NCBI GenBank assembly: GCA_963676875.1
Contig: OY781436.1
Location: 4,526,001-4,590,000, forward strand
Reading direction: 5' to 3'
DNA length: 64,000 bases
DNA from: UBA6244 sp963676875
GTDB taxonomy: Bacteria; Bacteroidota; Bacteroidia; Bacteroidales; F082
Position 1 is the stretch's first letter. Every line of letters begins with the position of its first letter. Made by a program: the position numbers and the translations under genes. Under the pieces are notes generated by a model. That model saw only the letters and a program-made list of their open reading frames with translations, made no database searches and was not told the DNA's origin. Positions 1-10,283 of the stretch are shown piece after piece.

Positions 1-895
1 TTTGGTGTTCCATGCCCCAATAAGGCGCTTGTGCCCAACCGTGTTTATCCGTTCCGAATGGAAAAGGGCCACAAATTTCTTCCATAAAGTCAAATTCTTG
101 TTGGAAGACATCCATATGATTTACTGCAGTCTCATAATCCTCAGGTAGCACCCAAAATCTAAAAGGAATATCATTGCCGATGGTGCTTTCATATTCATCT
201 TCAATCAACAAGAAATCGGCAGCATAAAAAGTCACATTATAATTATTGATAGGAACAGATACAAACCAATGATAGGTTGATGTATTATCGCCATTATCCT
301 CAAATCCTAAGTACTGACCATTGGATACACACAACAAAGGATGAGGCACTGTAAGGCTTATATTCATAGAATCTGGTTCATCCGACGGGTGATCTTTACA
401 AGGCCACCATATATCTCCACCCTCAAATTCACAAGCCACACCTATCCATGGCTGACCAACTGATGTAGTATCCCAGACAAAACCAGTTAATCCATTGCCA
501 GTTCGCGGTGTACCACTATAGAATATTTTACAGCTAATCACGTCATCAGTATTAACATTTTCCGGAATATTAAATTCCAGGAGCTCGTTTTGATGCGTAT
601 AAGCTACCTGCTGAAAATTTGAATTATTAATACTCATTTCAATATTTGAAACAAGAAAAACATCATCCAAATCCAATAAAAGAATATCAATGGGGTCGAT
701 GACGGTCACTTGACACAATAGTGAACCATCTATGGTCTGAGTCTCTGGATCAATACTCAAATCTAAATTATAGTAGGTTACATCGTAGGCCGCTTGTTCC
801 GGTTTTAAGGGTCCGCCGGAATCTGCAAAAGAAATATTTGACAATGCCATTAGAATGAATGTGATGAGGACAAATTGGAAGTGTATTGCTTTCAT
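1..895 (-). CDS. M1 family aminopeptidase, N-terminal part (runs off left edge)
   Basis: The frame opens at an ATG at 895 and stays open to the window edge, about 298 codons. Residues 1-24 form a signal peptide ending in SNISFA, so the protein is exported. The next stretch (YDVTYYNLDLSIDPETQ) is typical of the N-terminal beta domain of M1 zinc aminopeptidases. Near the edge it reads APYWGMEHQ, which fits the substrate-binding GxMEN position of the family. The catalytic HExxH and distal Glu would lie outside the window, so activity cannot be judged. It follows the export operon in the same direction after about 130 bp and may be a separate unit. Family assignment is fairly sure; substrate is unknown. 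Confidence 0.82.
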   Translation of the reverse strand, partial: MKAIHFQFVLITFILMALSNISFADSGGPLKPEQAAYDVTYYNLDLSIDPETQTIDGSLLCQVTVIDPIDILLLDLDDVFLVSNIEMSINNSNFQQVAYTHQNELLEFNIPENVNTDDVISCKIFYSGTPRTGNGLTGFVWDTTSVGQPWIGVACEFEGGDIWWPCKDHPSDEPDSMNISLTVPHPLLCVSNGQYLGFEDNGDNTSTYHWFVSVPINNYNVTFYAADFLLIEDEYESTIGNDIPFRFWVLPEDYETAVNHMDVFQQEFDFMEEICGPFPFGTDKHGWAQAPYWGMEHQ

Positions 896-1026
896 AAAAA
901 TATAATTTATAGATTGTTAACAAAAAAATCAAATTATTTTTGTCGTTAATTTTAGTCGCTTTTAAACATATTATTTATCATTATTTCATTTTCAGGACGC
1001 TAATAGCATCTCCAATCCACACACCT

Positions 1027-3378
1027 TTACTCATACCTCAACGACTCCACGGGATTCCTTCGGGCCGCCTTGATTGTTAGCCAACTTACCGTTATTAGTG
1101 CGATCAAAAAGGCGATGATTCCGGCCAATGCAAAAATCCACCAACTAAGTTCAATTCTATAAGCAAAGTCGTTCAACCATCTGCTCATGACATACCATGA
1201 AATGGGAACCGCAATAACAAAAGCCACGACAACCCATTTTAAAAAGTTGTAATTCAGCATTTTCACTATTTCAAAAACGGCGGCTCCATTTACTTTGCGA
1301 ATGCCAATTTCTTTCACCTTGCTATTCATCAATAAAAATGTAATGCCAAATAAACCCAATATGGATATGAGAATAGATATGCTGGTAAACAGAAATAGTA
1401 TGGTTGCCGTTTGTTTTATCTCGGCATACAAACTTTCGAATTTCGTATCCATAAACGAATAGTTGAAAGGAACACCGGGCATCATGTTTTTCCACAGGCT
1501 TTTTATCTCTTCAATGGTTTTCTGAGTTTCTCCTGGTTTTAACGCTATGGATAGGGAATAGAAACTTTCTGCCCATTCTTTTGAAATAATTAAAGGCGGT
1601 ATTTTACTGTAAATCAATCCCACATGAAAATCTTTTACCACCCCAATAATCTCATAATTCTCCTCTCTAAACATCGATTTTCCGACAGCATTTTTCCAAT
1701 TCAATTGCTTGGCCAAGGTTTCGTTTACGATAAACGCTTTTGTATCGGTGTTCTCGCCCGCTCTAAAATTTCTTCCCTCAAGCAATTCCAATCCAAAGGT
1801 GTTAAAGAAGTTATCATCAACATAGAGGGCATTAAACATGTGCGGTTGTTCTGTTCCTTCAGGTTGGTAACCATTTGTCGTAGTTTCCAACCCGGGTATT
1901 CCAAAACTCGCAGAAGCATTGATAACACCCGGCAATTTCTTAATTTCTTCGATAAGCACTTTTTGTTTTGCGCCAACAGATCCATGGGAGACATTAATCA
2001 TGTTTTCAGTCATAAAACCCAGATCTTTATGCAAAGCAAAATTTAACTGCTTATAAACAATTAGCATGGAGGAGATAAGTCCTATGGTAATACAAAACTG
2101 CAAAGCAGAAATATAGACTAACTTTTTACCTCTAAAAGGCAAAGAAAAATAGCTTCCTACTTGGGTCATGACTATTTTTCTTTTGAAGCCGGCAAATTGA
2201 ATTAAACTGGTAATGCCACTAATGGCAATTAAAGCAACGACTATCAGAATCCAGTTTTTCTTTACTTGAATCCATAGAAAATCCGCATTAAATAACTGAG
2301 AAATAGGATTGATAAACTCATAGATCAGGATAATCGAAGCCAATCCTGCAATTAAAAATAGCAGTAAGGACTCAAGGTAAATCTGTTTTGCAATTCCCGA
2401 ATCACCTAATCCAAAATAGTTCTTGATGCTAAATTCTTTCAGCCGAAGGGTTAAGGTCCCCGTAGATATGAAAAGATAATTGATAATGGCAATGAATAAA
2501 ATTAAACATCCAATGAACAATAAAATCATTACATATTTTCCATCCTTTTTATTGCTATCCCAATCTACGTCAGAGAATAAATGTATTTGACCTAAGGGTT
2601 CTAAATAGAATTGGCTAACAAAACCGATATCTTTATTCTTCTTGTTTACTTTCTCCCACAAAAAACCCGGCAATTTTTCCTCAACGCTTGTTTTTAATTC
2701 GCTTGAATAAAGCTTAACAAAAGTTGTGGCAGCTATTCCGCCATCCCAACCAACAACTACATCGGGCTCACCAATTAAGGTTTCCATTGGAAAAACAGCA
2801 TCAAACTGAATATGAGAATTTAATGGTACGTCTTCCACAACGCCTGTTATTGTATAGAAATTATTGTCGTACTCGGTTATTTTACCCAATGGATTTTCGT
2901 CACCAAAGATCCGCTTGGCAATTTTTTGCGTAAGCACAAGGCTGTGCTCATCCACCAAAAGTTGCTTAGGATTCCCTGAAAGTATTTTAAAAGAAAAAAA
3001 GTTGAATAAATTGCTATCGGCAAAAATTGCGTTTTTGAGCGCAATCTGTTTATCTTCAAATTTTAATGTGTTTACATGCCAATTGTTCCTAATCCTTACC
3101 ACATCTTCTATTTCAGAAATTTCTTCCTTCAAAGCAGGACCATAAGGCATTCTGAGCGATGAGCTAATTTCTTTGTTCTCAGTACTTATAGATATTTCAT
3201 TTACACGAAAAATCCGCTCTTTATCCTGATGAAATTCATCGAATGAAAATTCAAAGCTTACATATAGTAAAATAACTGCAGAGCAACTAAATCCCAATAT
3301 TAGTCCAAATAGGTTGACGAAAGTATATAACTTGAAATTGGAAAAACTCCGAAAGGCCGATTTAATACTATTGATCAT
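1027..3378 (-). CDS. MacB/FtsX-type ABC transporter permease (third permease of operon)
   Basis: This 783-residue membrane protein has the double-unit layout of Bacteroidota MacB-like permeases. There is an N-terminal membrane helix at about 20-42, a MacB periplasmic core to about 280, and three helices around 285-400. A second periplasmic domain at about 440-660 is followed by a last FtsX block of three helices ending in RNPVESLRYE. The motif KEIGIRKVNGA in the last block is typical of the family. It is the last gene of a five-gene operon, 28 bp after the previous permease. It has no ATPase domain and presumably uses the ATPase encoded at 8199-8873. The substrate is unknown; relatives export macrolides, peptides or lipoproteins. 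Confidence 0.88.
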   Translation of the reverse strand: MINSIKSAFRSFSNFKLYTFVNLFGLILGFSCSAVILLYVSFEFSFDEFHQDKERIFRVNEISISTENKEISSSLRMPYGPALKEEISEIEDVVRIRNNWHVNTLKFEDKQIALKNAIFADSNLFNFFSFKILSGNPKQLLVDEHSLVLTQKIAKRIFGDENPLGKITEYDNNFYTITGVVEDVPLNSHIQFDAVFPMETLIGEPDVVVGWDGGIAATTFVKLYSSELKTSVEEKLPGFLWEKVNKKNKDIGFVSQFYLEPLGQIHLFSDVDWDSNKKDGKYVMILLFIGCLILFIAIINYLFISTGTLTLRLKEFSIKNYFGLGDSGIAKQIYLESLLLFLIAGLASIILIYEFINPISQLFNADFLWIQVKKNWILIVVALIAISGITSLIQFAGFKRKIVMTQVGSYFSLPFRGKKLVYISALQFCITIGLISSMLIVYKQLNFALHKDLGFMTENMINVSHGSVGAKQKVLIEEIKKLPGVINASASFGIPGLETTTNGYQPEGTEQPHMFNALYVDDNFFNTFGLELLEGRNFRAGENTDTKAFIVNETLAKQLNWKNAVGKSMFREENYEIIGVVKDFHVGLIYSKIPPLIISKEWAESFYSLSIALKPGETQKTIEEIKSLWKNMMPGVPFNYSFMDTKFESLYAEIKQTATILFLFTSISILISILGLFGITFLLMNSKVKEIGIRKVNGAAVFEIVKMLNYNFLKWVVVAFVIAVPISWYVMSRWLNDFAYRIELSWWIFALAGIIAFLIALITVSWLTIKAARRNPVESLRYE

Positions 3379-3406
3379 GGTCTATTTTTTTACAGATACA
3401 TCAAAA

Positions 3407-5779
3407 CTATTCATACCTCAACGCCTCCACAGGGTTTCGGGTGGCTGCTCTCCAACTTTGCCAACTAACTGTTAACACTGCTACTCCCAAGGCCAAGGCT
3501 CCTGCTAATACAAAAGTCCACCAGCTTAATGAAGTTTTGTAGGCGAAGTTTTCGAGCCAACTATTCATGGTGTACCAGGCAATGGGAATGGCAATTACAT
3601 ACCCGAGGGCTACCCACTTGAGAAAGTCTATATTTAGCATGAGGAGTATTTCGGATATTTTGGCTCCGTTTACTTTCCGTATGCCAATTTCCTTGGTTTT
3701 TTTAGCTACCGTGTTCAATACCATCCCGAACAAACCCATGATGGTTAAAACAATGGCCAACAATGAGAATGCACTGATTAATTTAGCTTGATTCTGTTCC
3801 CTGACATAAAAACGGTTGATTTGCTCTTGAAGTGTATAAATGGACACCATTTTATCAGGTGATATTTCTTCGAATAATTTTGTTATGCTCGCTTTAATCT
3901 CCTCATCTGTTTTACCGGTTGTTTTAATGGCAAAAAGACTCATTTTATCCGGGTGCTGTTGAATAATAACCATCGGTTTAATGGAACTATGCATGGTGTG
4001 TGCAGTAAAATCTTTAACAATTCCCTGAATATGGAAACCATTAAAAAGTTCTCCTGCTTTCAAGTGGTACATTAAAGCTGCCGATTCGTTAAAAATAAAT
4101 TGATGTTGATTTTCATTGTATTCTCCAAAATAGTCACCTTCAATCAGTTCAATACCTAATAGGTCCATCATACCTTTTCCCATAATTAAACCATCAAACA
4201 CGATTTCCTCGTTATTCTCCGGGTTTCTTAAGCGAATGGGCAAGGTCCAGTTGTAGGGAGGAATAAATGTAGATCCTGCAGTACGAATGACCCCGGGCAA
4301 TTGTTTGACATGATTTTCAATGACGTCAAATTTTTGAGCAAGTTCAGGGGTGTTCAATTCACAAATCATCACGTTTTTCGGATTGATGGCTGTAAAGTTG
4401 GTTAAGGAATAATTGATTTGCTTTTTCAAAACCAAAACACCGACTATCAGGATGATAAAAATGGCAAAATGGAAACTAAGAAATGAATTGCTCCATTGTT
4501 TTGTCTTTGGGAGGCTTGAGTTTTGTTTATTTAGCAGGAGTACAGGTGAAATTCCGGAAATTTTTATTCCGACAATAAAACCTGAAAATGAGCCTGTTAG
4601 CAATGGTATGAGTGCTAGAAGCGGAATAGTGTACCAAACAGAGAGGATTTGACTGTCGAGATTTCGTCCTAAAGTGCTGTTAATAAATGGCATTCCCTGT
4701 ATAACAACGAATATGGCAGGTAACAAGCTCAGAAACGAGATAATATTGGCCTCAAAAAGCATCTGCTTGCGAATGGATGTTGTATAAGCGCCCAACGCTT
4801 TTTTTACACCAAATTCTTTCAGGCGTCCCTCCATTTTTGCTTTGGTCAGAAAAATGTAGTTGAAAACCGAAATGATGAGAATAAAAAGGGCAATGGCTAT
4901 ATAATACTTCAACTCGTTGGCATTTCCGCGTCTTGAATAAACATCACTTATTCCATCGGATTGCAAATACACATCGGTTGCTGCTTGCAAGCTAAAAGCC
5001 TGTTCTTTTTTCGATTCACCTTCAAATCTTTGTTTGTAACGCTGAAGTTGTTCTGTTACATCCTCAGCATTTGATTTTGCATTTATTTTTACGTAGGTAA
5101 TACAAACATCTCTTTCCCAGTTTGTTTTGAATGTTTCAACTTCAGATCCATATTCGCCAAGTCGCTTTTTTTGCGTACCCAGGAATTCATCAATCAAATC
5201 CGTATGAGAAACAAAATTGGGTGCCAGGGATGAATTGGATGGAAAATCCTTGTAAATTCCACAGACAGTGAGATTGACAAATTCGTTGTTCAAACGTGCT
5301 TCCAGTGTCTTGTTCATGGCATCACCATTGGGAAAATATTTCTTCGCCATGGTTTCAGAAATGGCCACTTCATTTCTTGATTCAGCAGTTCCTCCCATGA
5401 CAAAGTCAATCCCCAAAATATTAAAAAGGGATGCATCTGCACACGCGAATCGCTGTTCTTCAATAATTTCCATATCATTTAAGCGAATTTCAAATTCTCC
5501 ACCTTGATGATAACGGAAAAAGTCGACGATTGATGGGATGTCATTTTTTGCAGTTTCTCCGAGGATAAATGGCGTAGTACTATTGGTGCCATGTATTATC
5601 CTATAAACCTGATCGTTTTCAGGGATATATCTGTCAAAGGAGTTTTCATGCATGTATAACATTAAAATCAGAATAATCGACCCCAAACCAATACCCAGAC
5701 CAAGCACACTCACCAAGGATTGTACTTGGTTATTTTGAATGCTTTTTAATGCGATTTTTAAATTGATGTATAATCTCAT
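3407..5779 (-). CDS. MacB/FtsX-type ABC transporter permease (second permease of operon)
   Basis: A 790-residue paralogue of its two neighbours with the same architecture: N-terminal helix at about 18-42, MacB-like periplasmic domain, a three-helix FtsX block around 290-410, a second periplasmic domain, and a C-terminal FtsX block with KEIGIRKVNGAK and the closing RNPVEALRYE. It starts 19 bp after the preceding permease stop, so the genes are surely co-transcribed. The periplasmic domains differ clearly from those of the other two permeases, so the three are diverged paralogues rather than recent duplicates. It probably forms a homo- or heterodimer in the inner membrane with the shared ATPase. 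Confidence 0.88.
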   Translation of the reverse strand: MRLYINLKIALKSIQNNQVQSLVSVLGLGIGLGSIILILMLYMHENSFDRYIPENDQVYRIIHGTNSTTPFILGETAKNDIPSIVDFFRYHQGGEFEIRLNDMEIIEEQRFACADASLFNILGIDFVMGGTAESRNEVAISETMAKKYFPNGDAMNKTLEARLNNEFVNLTVCGIYKDFPSNSSLAPNFVSHTDLIDEFLGTQKKRLGEYGSEVETFKTNWERDVCITYVKINAKSNAEDVTEQLQRYKQRFEGESKKEQAFSLQAATDVYLQSDGISDVYSRRGNANELKYYIAIALFILIISVFNYIFLTKAKMEGRLKEFGVKKALGAYTTSIRKQMLFEANIISFLSLLPAIFVVIQGMPFINSTLGRNLDSQILSVWYTIPLLALIPLLTGSFSGFIVGIKISGISPVLLLNKQNSSLPKTKQWSNSFLSFHFAIFIILIVGVLVLKKQINYSLTNFTAINPKNVMICELNTPELAQKFDVIENHVKQLPGVIRTAGSTFIPPYNWTLPIRLRNPENNEEIVFDGLIMGKGMMDLLGIELIEGDYFGEYNENQHQFIFNESAALMYHLKAGELFNGFHIQGIVKDFTAHTMHSSIKPMVIIQQHPDKMSLFAIKTTGKTDEEIKASITKLFEEISPDKMVSIYTLQEQINRFYVREQNQAKLISAFSLLAIVLTIMGLFGMVLNTVAKKTKEIGIRKVNGAKISEILLMLNIDFLKWVALGYVIAIPIAWYTMNSWLENFAYKTSLSWWTFVLAGALALGVAVLTVSWQSWRAATRNPVEALRYE

Positions 5780-5798
5780 AAAATTAATTCCTTTTCAT

Positions 5799-8153
5799 TT
5801 ATTCATACCGTAACGATTCCACCGGATTTCTGCGTGCTGCCCTGTATGTAACCCAACTAACTGTGCCTAAAACAATGATGACGGTAAGTAATCCTGAAAT
5901 GGCAAACACCCACCAGCTAAGTTTGGTTTGGTAGGCAAAGCTCTCCAACCACCTGCTCATGGCATAATAAGCCAAAGGAGTGGCCAAAATAAAAGCAGCG
6001 GCAATCCATTTTACAAAGCCAACATTGAGCATTTGTATGATTTCAAACACCTTGGCTCCGTTGACCTTGCGTATTCCTATTTCCTTGGTTCTGCTGGTGA
6101 TGATAAAAGTGGAAACTCCCAAGAGTCCCATGCAAGCCAACAAAATGGCGAGTGCAGCAAAGAAACCCATGAGTTGAAAAGTTGTGTAATCTTTTAGATA
6201 ACGCTGTTGTAGTATTGAATCAAGGAAACTAAATTCAATCACCTCATCGGGATAAATTTCCTGACAGATTTCCGTAACAGATTTCATTGAGCCCATTACA
6301 TCAGACGGAATTACCTTGACGATGATATGGTAAACATCGGGGTAATTAATTACGAAAACGGCGGGTTTAATCTTATTGTAAAGTGATTCAAAATGAACGT
6401 CACCAATAACGCCAACTATTTTTCTGGTTGATCCGGGCCATTGAATTTTAAGATTTTGCCCTATTGGATTTCCTTTTATCCCCAACATCTTTACTGCAGC
6501 ATTATTTAGAATAACTGATTCTGAGACATCTGTTTTAAACTCTTCTGAGAATAAGCGCCCCTGTATTGGCTTTATGCCCAATGTTTTAAAATAATCAAAA
6601 TTGATATGGACATATGGAATTAAAAATTGTTCTTCTTGACCCTCCGGTACAACATAGCTTTGATTACTGAGGGAGCCTGAAGGAATCCGACTGGCAACCG
6701 AAACACCGGTGACATACCTTTTGCTTAACAACTCATTCTTTAGGGTGTTGTATTTTGTTTCGTCACCGAAGTCGAAAATGGAAGTAATGACGGCCTCTTT
6801 ATCAAAACCAAGGTTTTTGGTTTCTAAAAAACTAATCTGTCGAAACATAATGATGGCACAAGCTATGAGTGCTATGACAATAGTAAATTGAGTACCTATC
6901 AGGAGTTTTTTAATTTGAAAACCCGAACCACTTTTAAAGGACGATTTTAAAACTCCGGTGGGGCTAAAAGACGAGAGAATGAAGGCGGGATACCATCCGG
7001 CCAAAATGCCTACAACCAATATCATGGTAAGTAGGCCAAAAATAATATTCGGATTTACCAAAAAGGAAAATGACAAAGCTTTTCCACTTATCTCATTAAA
7101 AATAGGCAATGCAAGGCCTACCAACACAAGAGATACACAAAACGAAACAAAAAACACCAATACGGATTCAAAGATAAATTGCGCTGCCAGCCGACTGCGG
7201 GAGGCTCCGAATGTTTTCCTCACACTTATTTCTGTTAAGCGAGTTGTGGCATTGGCAGTAAAGAGGTTAACATAATTAAAACTGGCAATAAACAAGATTA
7301 ATAGTCCGATGGCCGAAAAAATCAAAACATAGACAATACTGCTTTGAGGTTGAATATCCCCTAAAAAGTGTGAAGAATACAAATGAATATCCTTTACACT
7401 CTGAATGGTAAAAGCGGTGGTGGGAGCATTGGGATTGTCAACGCCCTGTAACATTTGGGATATTTTTTCTTCAACATACGGTTTGGAAAAATGGTCCTGC
7501 ATCTCAAAATAAACAAGAAAATTACACCATCCCCAACTGTCCATCCAATCATCACCAAACATCATGGCCCCATCTTCAAGTGTCATGAAAACATCAAACT
7601 TGAAATGGGAATTATCGGGCATCTCCTCTATTACTGCGGTAATTAGGTAGTTATATTCATTACCTACCTTTACGGTTTTTCCGATGGGGTTTTCATCGCC
7701 AAAATATTTCTTGGCCGTTTTTTCGGTAATGACCATCGATCCAGGTTTCTGCAAGGAGGAGGACCCTTTAGTTCCAACGACAAAATTAAATGAGAAAATA
7801 TTGAATAGTTCAGGATCAACCCAAGCTACTTTATCTTCTTTAAAACGCTTATCTTCAACCTGAACATTAATATTATCTCGAGGTAAAATCCTTGCTGAAT
7901 TTACTATTTCAGGAAGATTATCGGTCAATAGTCTTGCAGCTCCGGGTGCCTGATATGGATGCTCTTCCTGACACAGTCTATAGATATTATCCGAATTTTC
8001 GTTGTATCGATCATAGCTCAGTTCGTCAGCAACATATAACAGTAGCAAAATACATACAGCTATTCCTACGGCTAAGCTTGAAATACTTATTAGAGAATAA
8101 ACTTTACTCTTATAAATATTTGCGATGGCTATTTTTAAATAGTTCTTAATCAT
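5799..8153 (-). CDS. MacB/FtsX-type ABC transporter permease (first permease of operon)
   Basis: A 784-residue permease with N-terminal helix at about 20-42, a first MacB periplasmic domain, FtsX helices around 285-400, a second periplasmic domain and a terminal FtsX block (KEIGIRKVNGAKVFE, ending RNPVESLRYE). It lies 45 bp downstream of the ATPase gene. The segment NATTRLTEISVRKTFGASRS just after the first helix of the internal FtsX block is the usual coupling region facing the ATPase. No separate ATPase gene accompanies each permease, so one ATPase must serve three permeases. Function is inferred from family only: export of hydrophobic or peptide compounds across the envelope. Confidence 0.88.
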   Translation of the reverse strand: MIKNYLKIAIANIYKSKVYSLISISSLAVGIAVCILLLLYVADELSYDRYNENSDNIYRLCQEEHPYQAPGAARLLTDNLPEIVNSARILPRDNINVQVEDKRFKEDKVAWVDPELFNIFSFNFVVGTKGSSSLQKPGSMVITEKTAKKYFGDENPIGKTVKVGNEYNYLITAVIEEMPDNSHFKFDVFMTLEDGAMMFGDDWMDSWGWCNFLVYFEMQDHFSKPYVEEKISQMLQGVDNPNAPTTAFTIQSVKDIHLYSSHFLGDIQPQSSIVYVLIFSAIGLLILFIASFNYVNLFTANATTRLTEISVRKTFGASRSRLAAQFIFESVLVFFVSFCVSLVLVGLALPIFNEISGKALSFSFLVNPNIIFGLLTMILVVGILAGWYPAFILSSFSPTGVLKSSFKSGSGFQIKKLLIGTQFTIVIALIACAIIMFRQISFLETKNLGFDKEAVITSIFDFGDETKYNTLKNELLSKRYVTGVSVASRIPSGSLSNQSYVVPEGQEEQFLIPYVHINFDYFKTLGIKPIQGRLFSEEFKTDVSESVILNNAAVKMLGIKGNPIGQNLKIQWPGSTRKIVGVIGDVHFESLYNKIKPAVFVINYPDVYHIIVKVIPSDVMGSMKSVTEICQEIYPDEVIEFSFLDSILQQRYLKDYTTFQLMGFFAALAILLACMGLLGVSTFIITSRTKEIGIRKVNGAKVFEIIQMLNVGFVKWIAAAFILATPLAYYAMSRWLESFAYQTKLSWWVFAISGLLTVIIVLGTVSWVTYRAARRNPVESLRYE

Positions 8154-8198
8154 GATAAATCGGTTTTAAAGTGGGTGTTAGAAAGCCTCCAGCATCTC

Positions 8199-8873
8199 TT
8201 AATTCATTTTTTCCATGAGAACCTTGCCATCTAATAAATTGATTACGCGGTGTGCATAACCTGCATCACGATCGGAGTGAGTTACCATGACTATTGTAGC
8301 TCCTTCCTGATTGAGCTCGGAGAGTAAATTCATGACTTCAACTCCATTTTTGGAATCCAAATTACCTGTGGGCTCATCCGCCAGTATAAGACCGGGATTG
8401 GCAACCACAGCCCTGGCGATGGCCACCCGTTGTTGCTGTCCACCGGATAGTTGCTGAGGGAAATGTTTGGCACGATGTCCTATCTTCATGCGGTTTAACA
8501 CATCGTTTACTTTTTTGGCTCTTTCGCTTGCTTTCATTTTTAAGTACAATAGGGGCAGTTCCACATTATCATACACATTGAGTTCGTCGATCAGGTTGAA
8601 ACTCTGAAAAACAAAACCAATATTGCCTTTACGAAAGTCGGTACGGTCTTTTTCCTTTAATTTACTCACTTCTGTTCCTCCAAAAGCATACAAGCCTTCG
8701 GTGGGATTATCGAGCAGACCAATAATGTTGAGGAGTGTTGATTTTCCACAACCTGATGGCCCCATAACAGCTACGAATTCACCCTTTTCGACATGAATAT
8801 CTACATTGCGTAATGCATAAGTTTCAACCTCTTCGGTACGAAATACTTTTCCTAAATTTTCTGTTTTAATCAT
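8199..8873 (-). CDS. ABC transporter ATP-binding protein (MacB/LolD class)
   Basis: This 224-residue ATPase carries all motifs: Walker A GPSGCGKST at residues 38-46, Q-loop VFQSFN, signature LSGGQQQRV near 143, Walker B LILADEPTG near 163 and the switch histidine in VTHSD. I chose the ATG at 8873 (MIKTENLGKVF) because it matches the family N-terminus; the frame stays open to 8960, but that extension overlaps the end of the adaptor gene and looks non-coding. It sits between the adaptor and three permeases and powers the exporter from the cytoplasmic face. It is closest to the MacB/LolD/FtsE group that energises FtsX-type permeases. Confidence 0.93.
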   Translation of the reverse strand: MIKTENLGKVFRTEEVETYALRNVDIHVEKGEFVAVMGPSGCGKSTLLNIIGLLDNPTEGLYAFGGTEVSKLKEKDRTDFRKGNIGFVFQSFNLIDELNVYDNVELPLLYLKMKASERAKKVNDVLNRMKIGHRAKHFPQQLSGGQQQRVAIARAVVANPGLILADEPTGNLDSKNGVEVMNLLSELNQEGATIVMVTHSDRDAGYAHRVINLLDGKVLMEKMN

Positions 8874-8910
8874 TGTTTGATATTTTAAATTATTATATAA
8901 ACTGCTAACC

Positions 8911-10158
8911 TTACCATTCCAATCGCTCATTGTCGCCAAAACTATCGTAACCAGAAACAATTACTTTTTCTCCGGGAGTTATTCCTTCCAATAGTTCATA
9001 ATATTTCGGATTTTGTCTTCCAATTTTTATGAATCGTTTTTCGGCAGAATTCCCATCTTCTGACAACACAAAAATCCACTGACCACCGGTTTTTTGATAA
9101 AAATTACCCTTTGGTAAAAGCAACGATTTTTGAGGACTCCCCAGTTGCAAGCGGGCATAATAGGTCTGACCGGTGCGCATATTTTCAGGCATGTCGCCAT
9201 CAAAAACCATCTCAACAGAGAACTTACCATCGCGGACATCAGGAAGCACCTTTCTAATTTTCAGTTGATATTCCTGATCCTGGCGTTCTAGTATAGCCTT
9301 TAAGCCAACCTTTACCTTATCGATATAATGTTCGTCTATTTGAGCAACCACCTTAAAGGAGGTGAGCACATGAATTTGACCAATTCTGCCTCCCTTGGGA
9401 ATCAATTGTCCGATTTCGGCATCCAACACGGTTAGTTGTCCGTCTATGGGAGCCACCACATTTAAGTTATCCTGACGTTGCCGTACTAATTTCAGGTTCA
9501 AATTCATATTATGCAGGTTATCCTCCATTTGCATTATCTGTATGGAACGAAAAATGGAGTCTTGCTTCTGGCGTTCCACATAGAGTTCATAACTCCTTTT
9601 GGCAAAGTGATAATTTTCTTCTGATTCAAGGAACTCATCTCTGGAAATCAGATCGTCGGCATAGAAGGATTTGTTGTGATCGTATTTCCTTTTCTTACGT
9701 ACAATGTCGTATTCCAGGTTCAGCAATTCTCGCTTTATCTGAAGTTTTTCCTGCTCCATGGTTACCATGGTATTTCTGAGAAAATTGCTTTTTTCGGCTA
9801 GTTGCGATTCACTGTTGAGGATGCTCAGGCTTAAATCAGGATTACTTAAACGTAAAATGATATCTCCTTTTTTTAGTACTTCACCCTCTTCAGCTACTTT
9901 TTCCTCCACTCTACCACCTTCGCGTGCATCGAGAACGATGGTGGCAATGGGTTCCACATTTCCGGTAACGGTAATGTAATCATGAAAAATTCCGTCGTTG
10001 ACTTGCTCAACACTTAACTTCTCGATATCCACATTTAACGTGGATACATTGGTCCTGAAAAAAGCCTGATAACTGAGGAGGCCAACAACAAGAACACCAA
10101 CTGCTATCAGAATATGTTTCCTTTTTATTCCCTTTTTCTTTTCTATTGGTATGTCCAT
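8911..10158 (-). CDS. Periplasmic adaptor (HlyD/MacA-type membrane fusion protein)
   Basis: A 415-residue membrane fusion protein. It has a short charged N-terminus (MDIPIEKKKGIKRK), one membrane helix at about 14-30, a barrel-sandwich/lipoyl half (VTGNVEPIATIVLDAREGG), a long coiled-coil hairpin at about 105-205, the second lipoyl half (VVAPIDGQLTVLDAEIGQL) and a beta-barrel domain. It would bridge the inner-membrane permeases to an outer-membrane channel; no TolC-like gene is present here. I use the ATG at 10158; an upstream in-frame start at 10203 would place coding sequence into the predicted sigma-54 promoter and leader. It is the first gene of the operon and lies behind the GG-N10-GA element at 10207-10220. 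Confidence 0.9.
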   Translation of the reverse strand: MDIPIEKKKGIKRKHILIAVGVLVVGLLSYQAFFRTNVSTLNVDIEKLSVEQVNDGIFHDYITVTGNVEPIATIVLDAREGGRVEEKVAEEGEVLKKGDIILRLSNPDLSLSILNSESQLAEKSNFLRNTMVTMEQEKLQIKRELLNLEYDIVRKKRKYDHNKSFYADDLISRDEFLESEENYHFAKRSYELYVERQKQDSIFRSIQIMQMEDNLHNMNLNLKLVRQRQDNLNVVAPIDGQLTVLDAEIGQLIPKGGRIGQIHVLTSFKVVAQIDEHYIDKVKVGLKAILERQDQEYQLKIRKVLPDVRDGKFSVEMVFDGDMPENMRTGQTYYARLQLGSPQKSLLLPKGNFYQKTGGQWIFVLSEDGNSAEKRFIKIGRQNPKYYELLEGITPGEKVIVSGYDSFGDNERLEW

Positions 10159-10206
10159 TGTAATAATAATTAGACTTAAATGAATGAGATGGTTAACCAA
10201 CAACTT

Positions 10207-10220
10207 TCAATGCCCATGCC
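10207..10220 (-). promoter_or_regulatory. Sigma-54-like promoter of the export operon
   Basis: Read on the minus strand this is GGCATGGGCATTGA, preceded by TAC. It matches the sigma-54 pattern GG-N10-GC except that the last base is A instead of C. The predicted start of transcription lies near 10195, giving a leader of about 37 bases before the adaptor ATG. The first GG base is 74 bp from the centre of the near dyad in 10284-10324, the same distance seen at the two other sites. The match is imperfect at -12, so confidence rests mostly on the repeated geometry. Confidence 0.6.
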
Positions 10221-10283
10221 GTAAGACATATATAGCTGATTATCTATTATTTACAAAATTTAATTGGCCAAAAACCACTAATC

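Noticed and set aside
8874..8960. N-terminal extension of the ABC ATPase
   Set aside because: Overlaps the end of the adaptor gene; family proteins begin at MIKTENL (8873).
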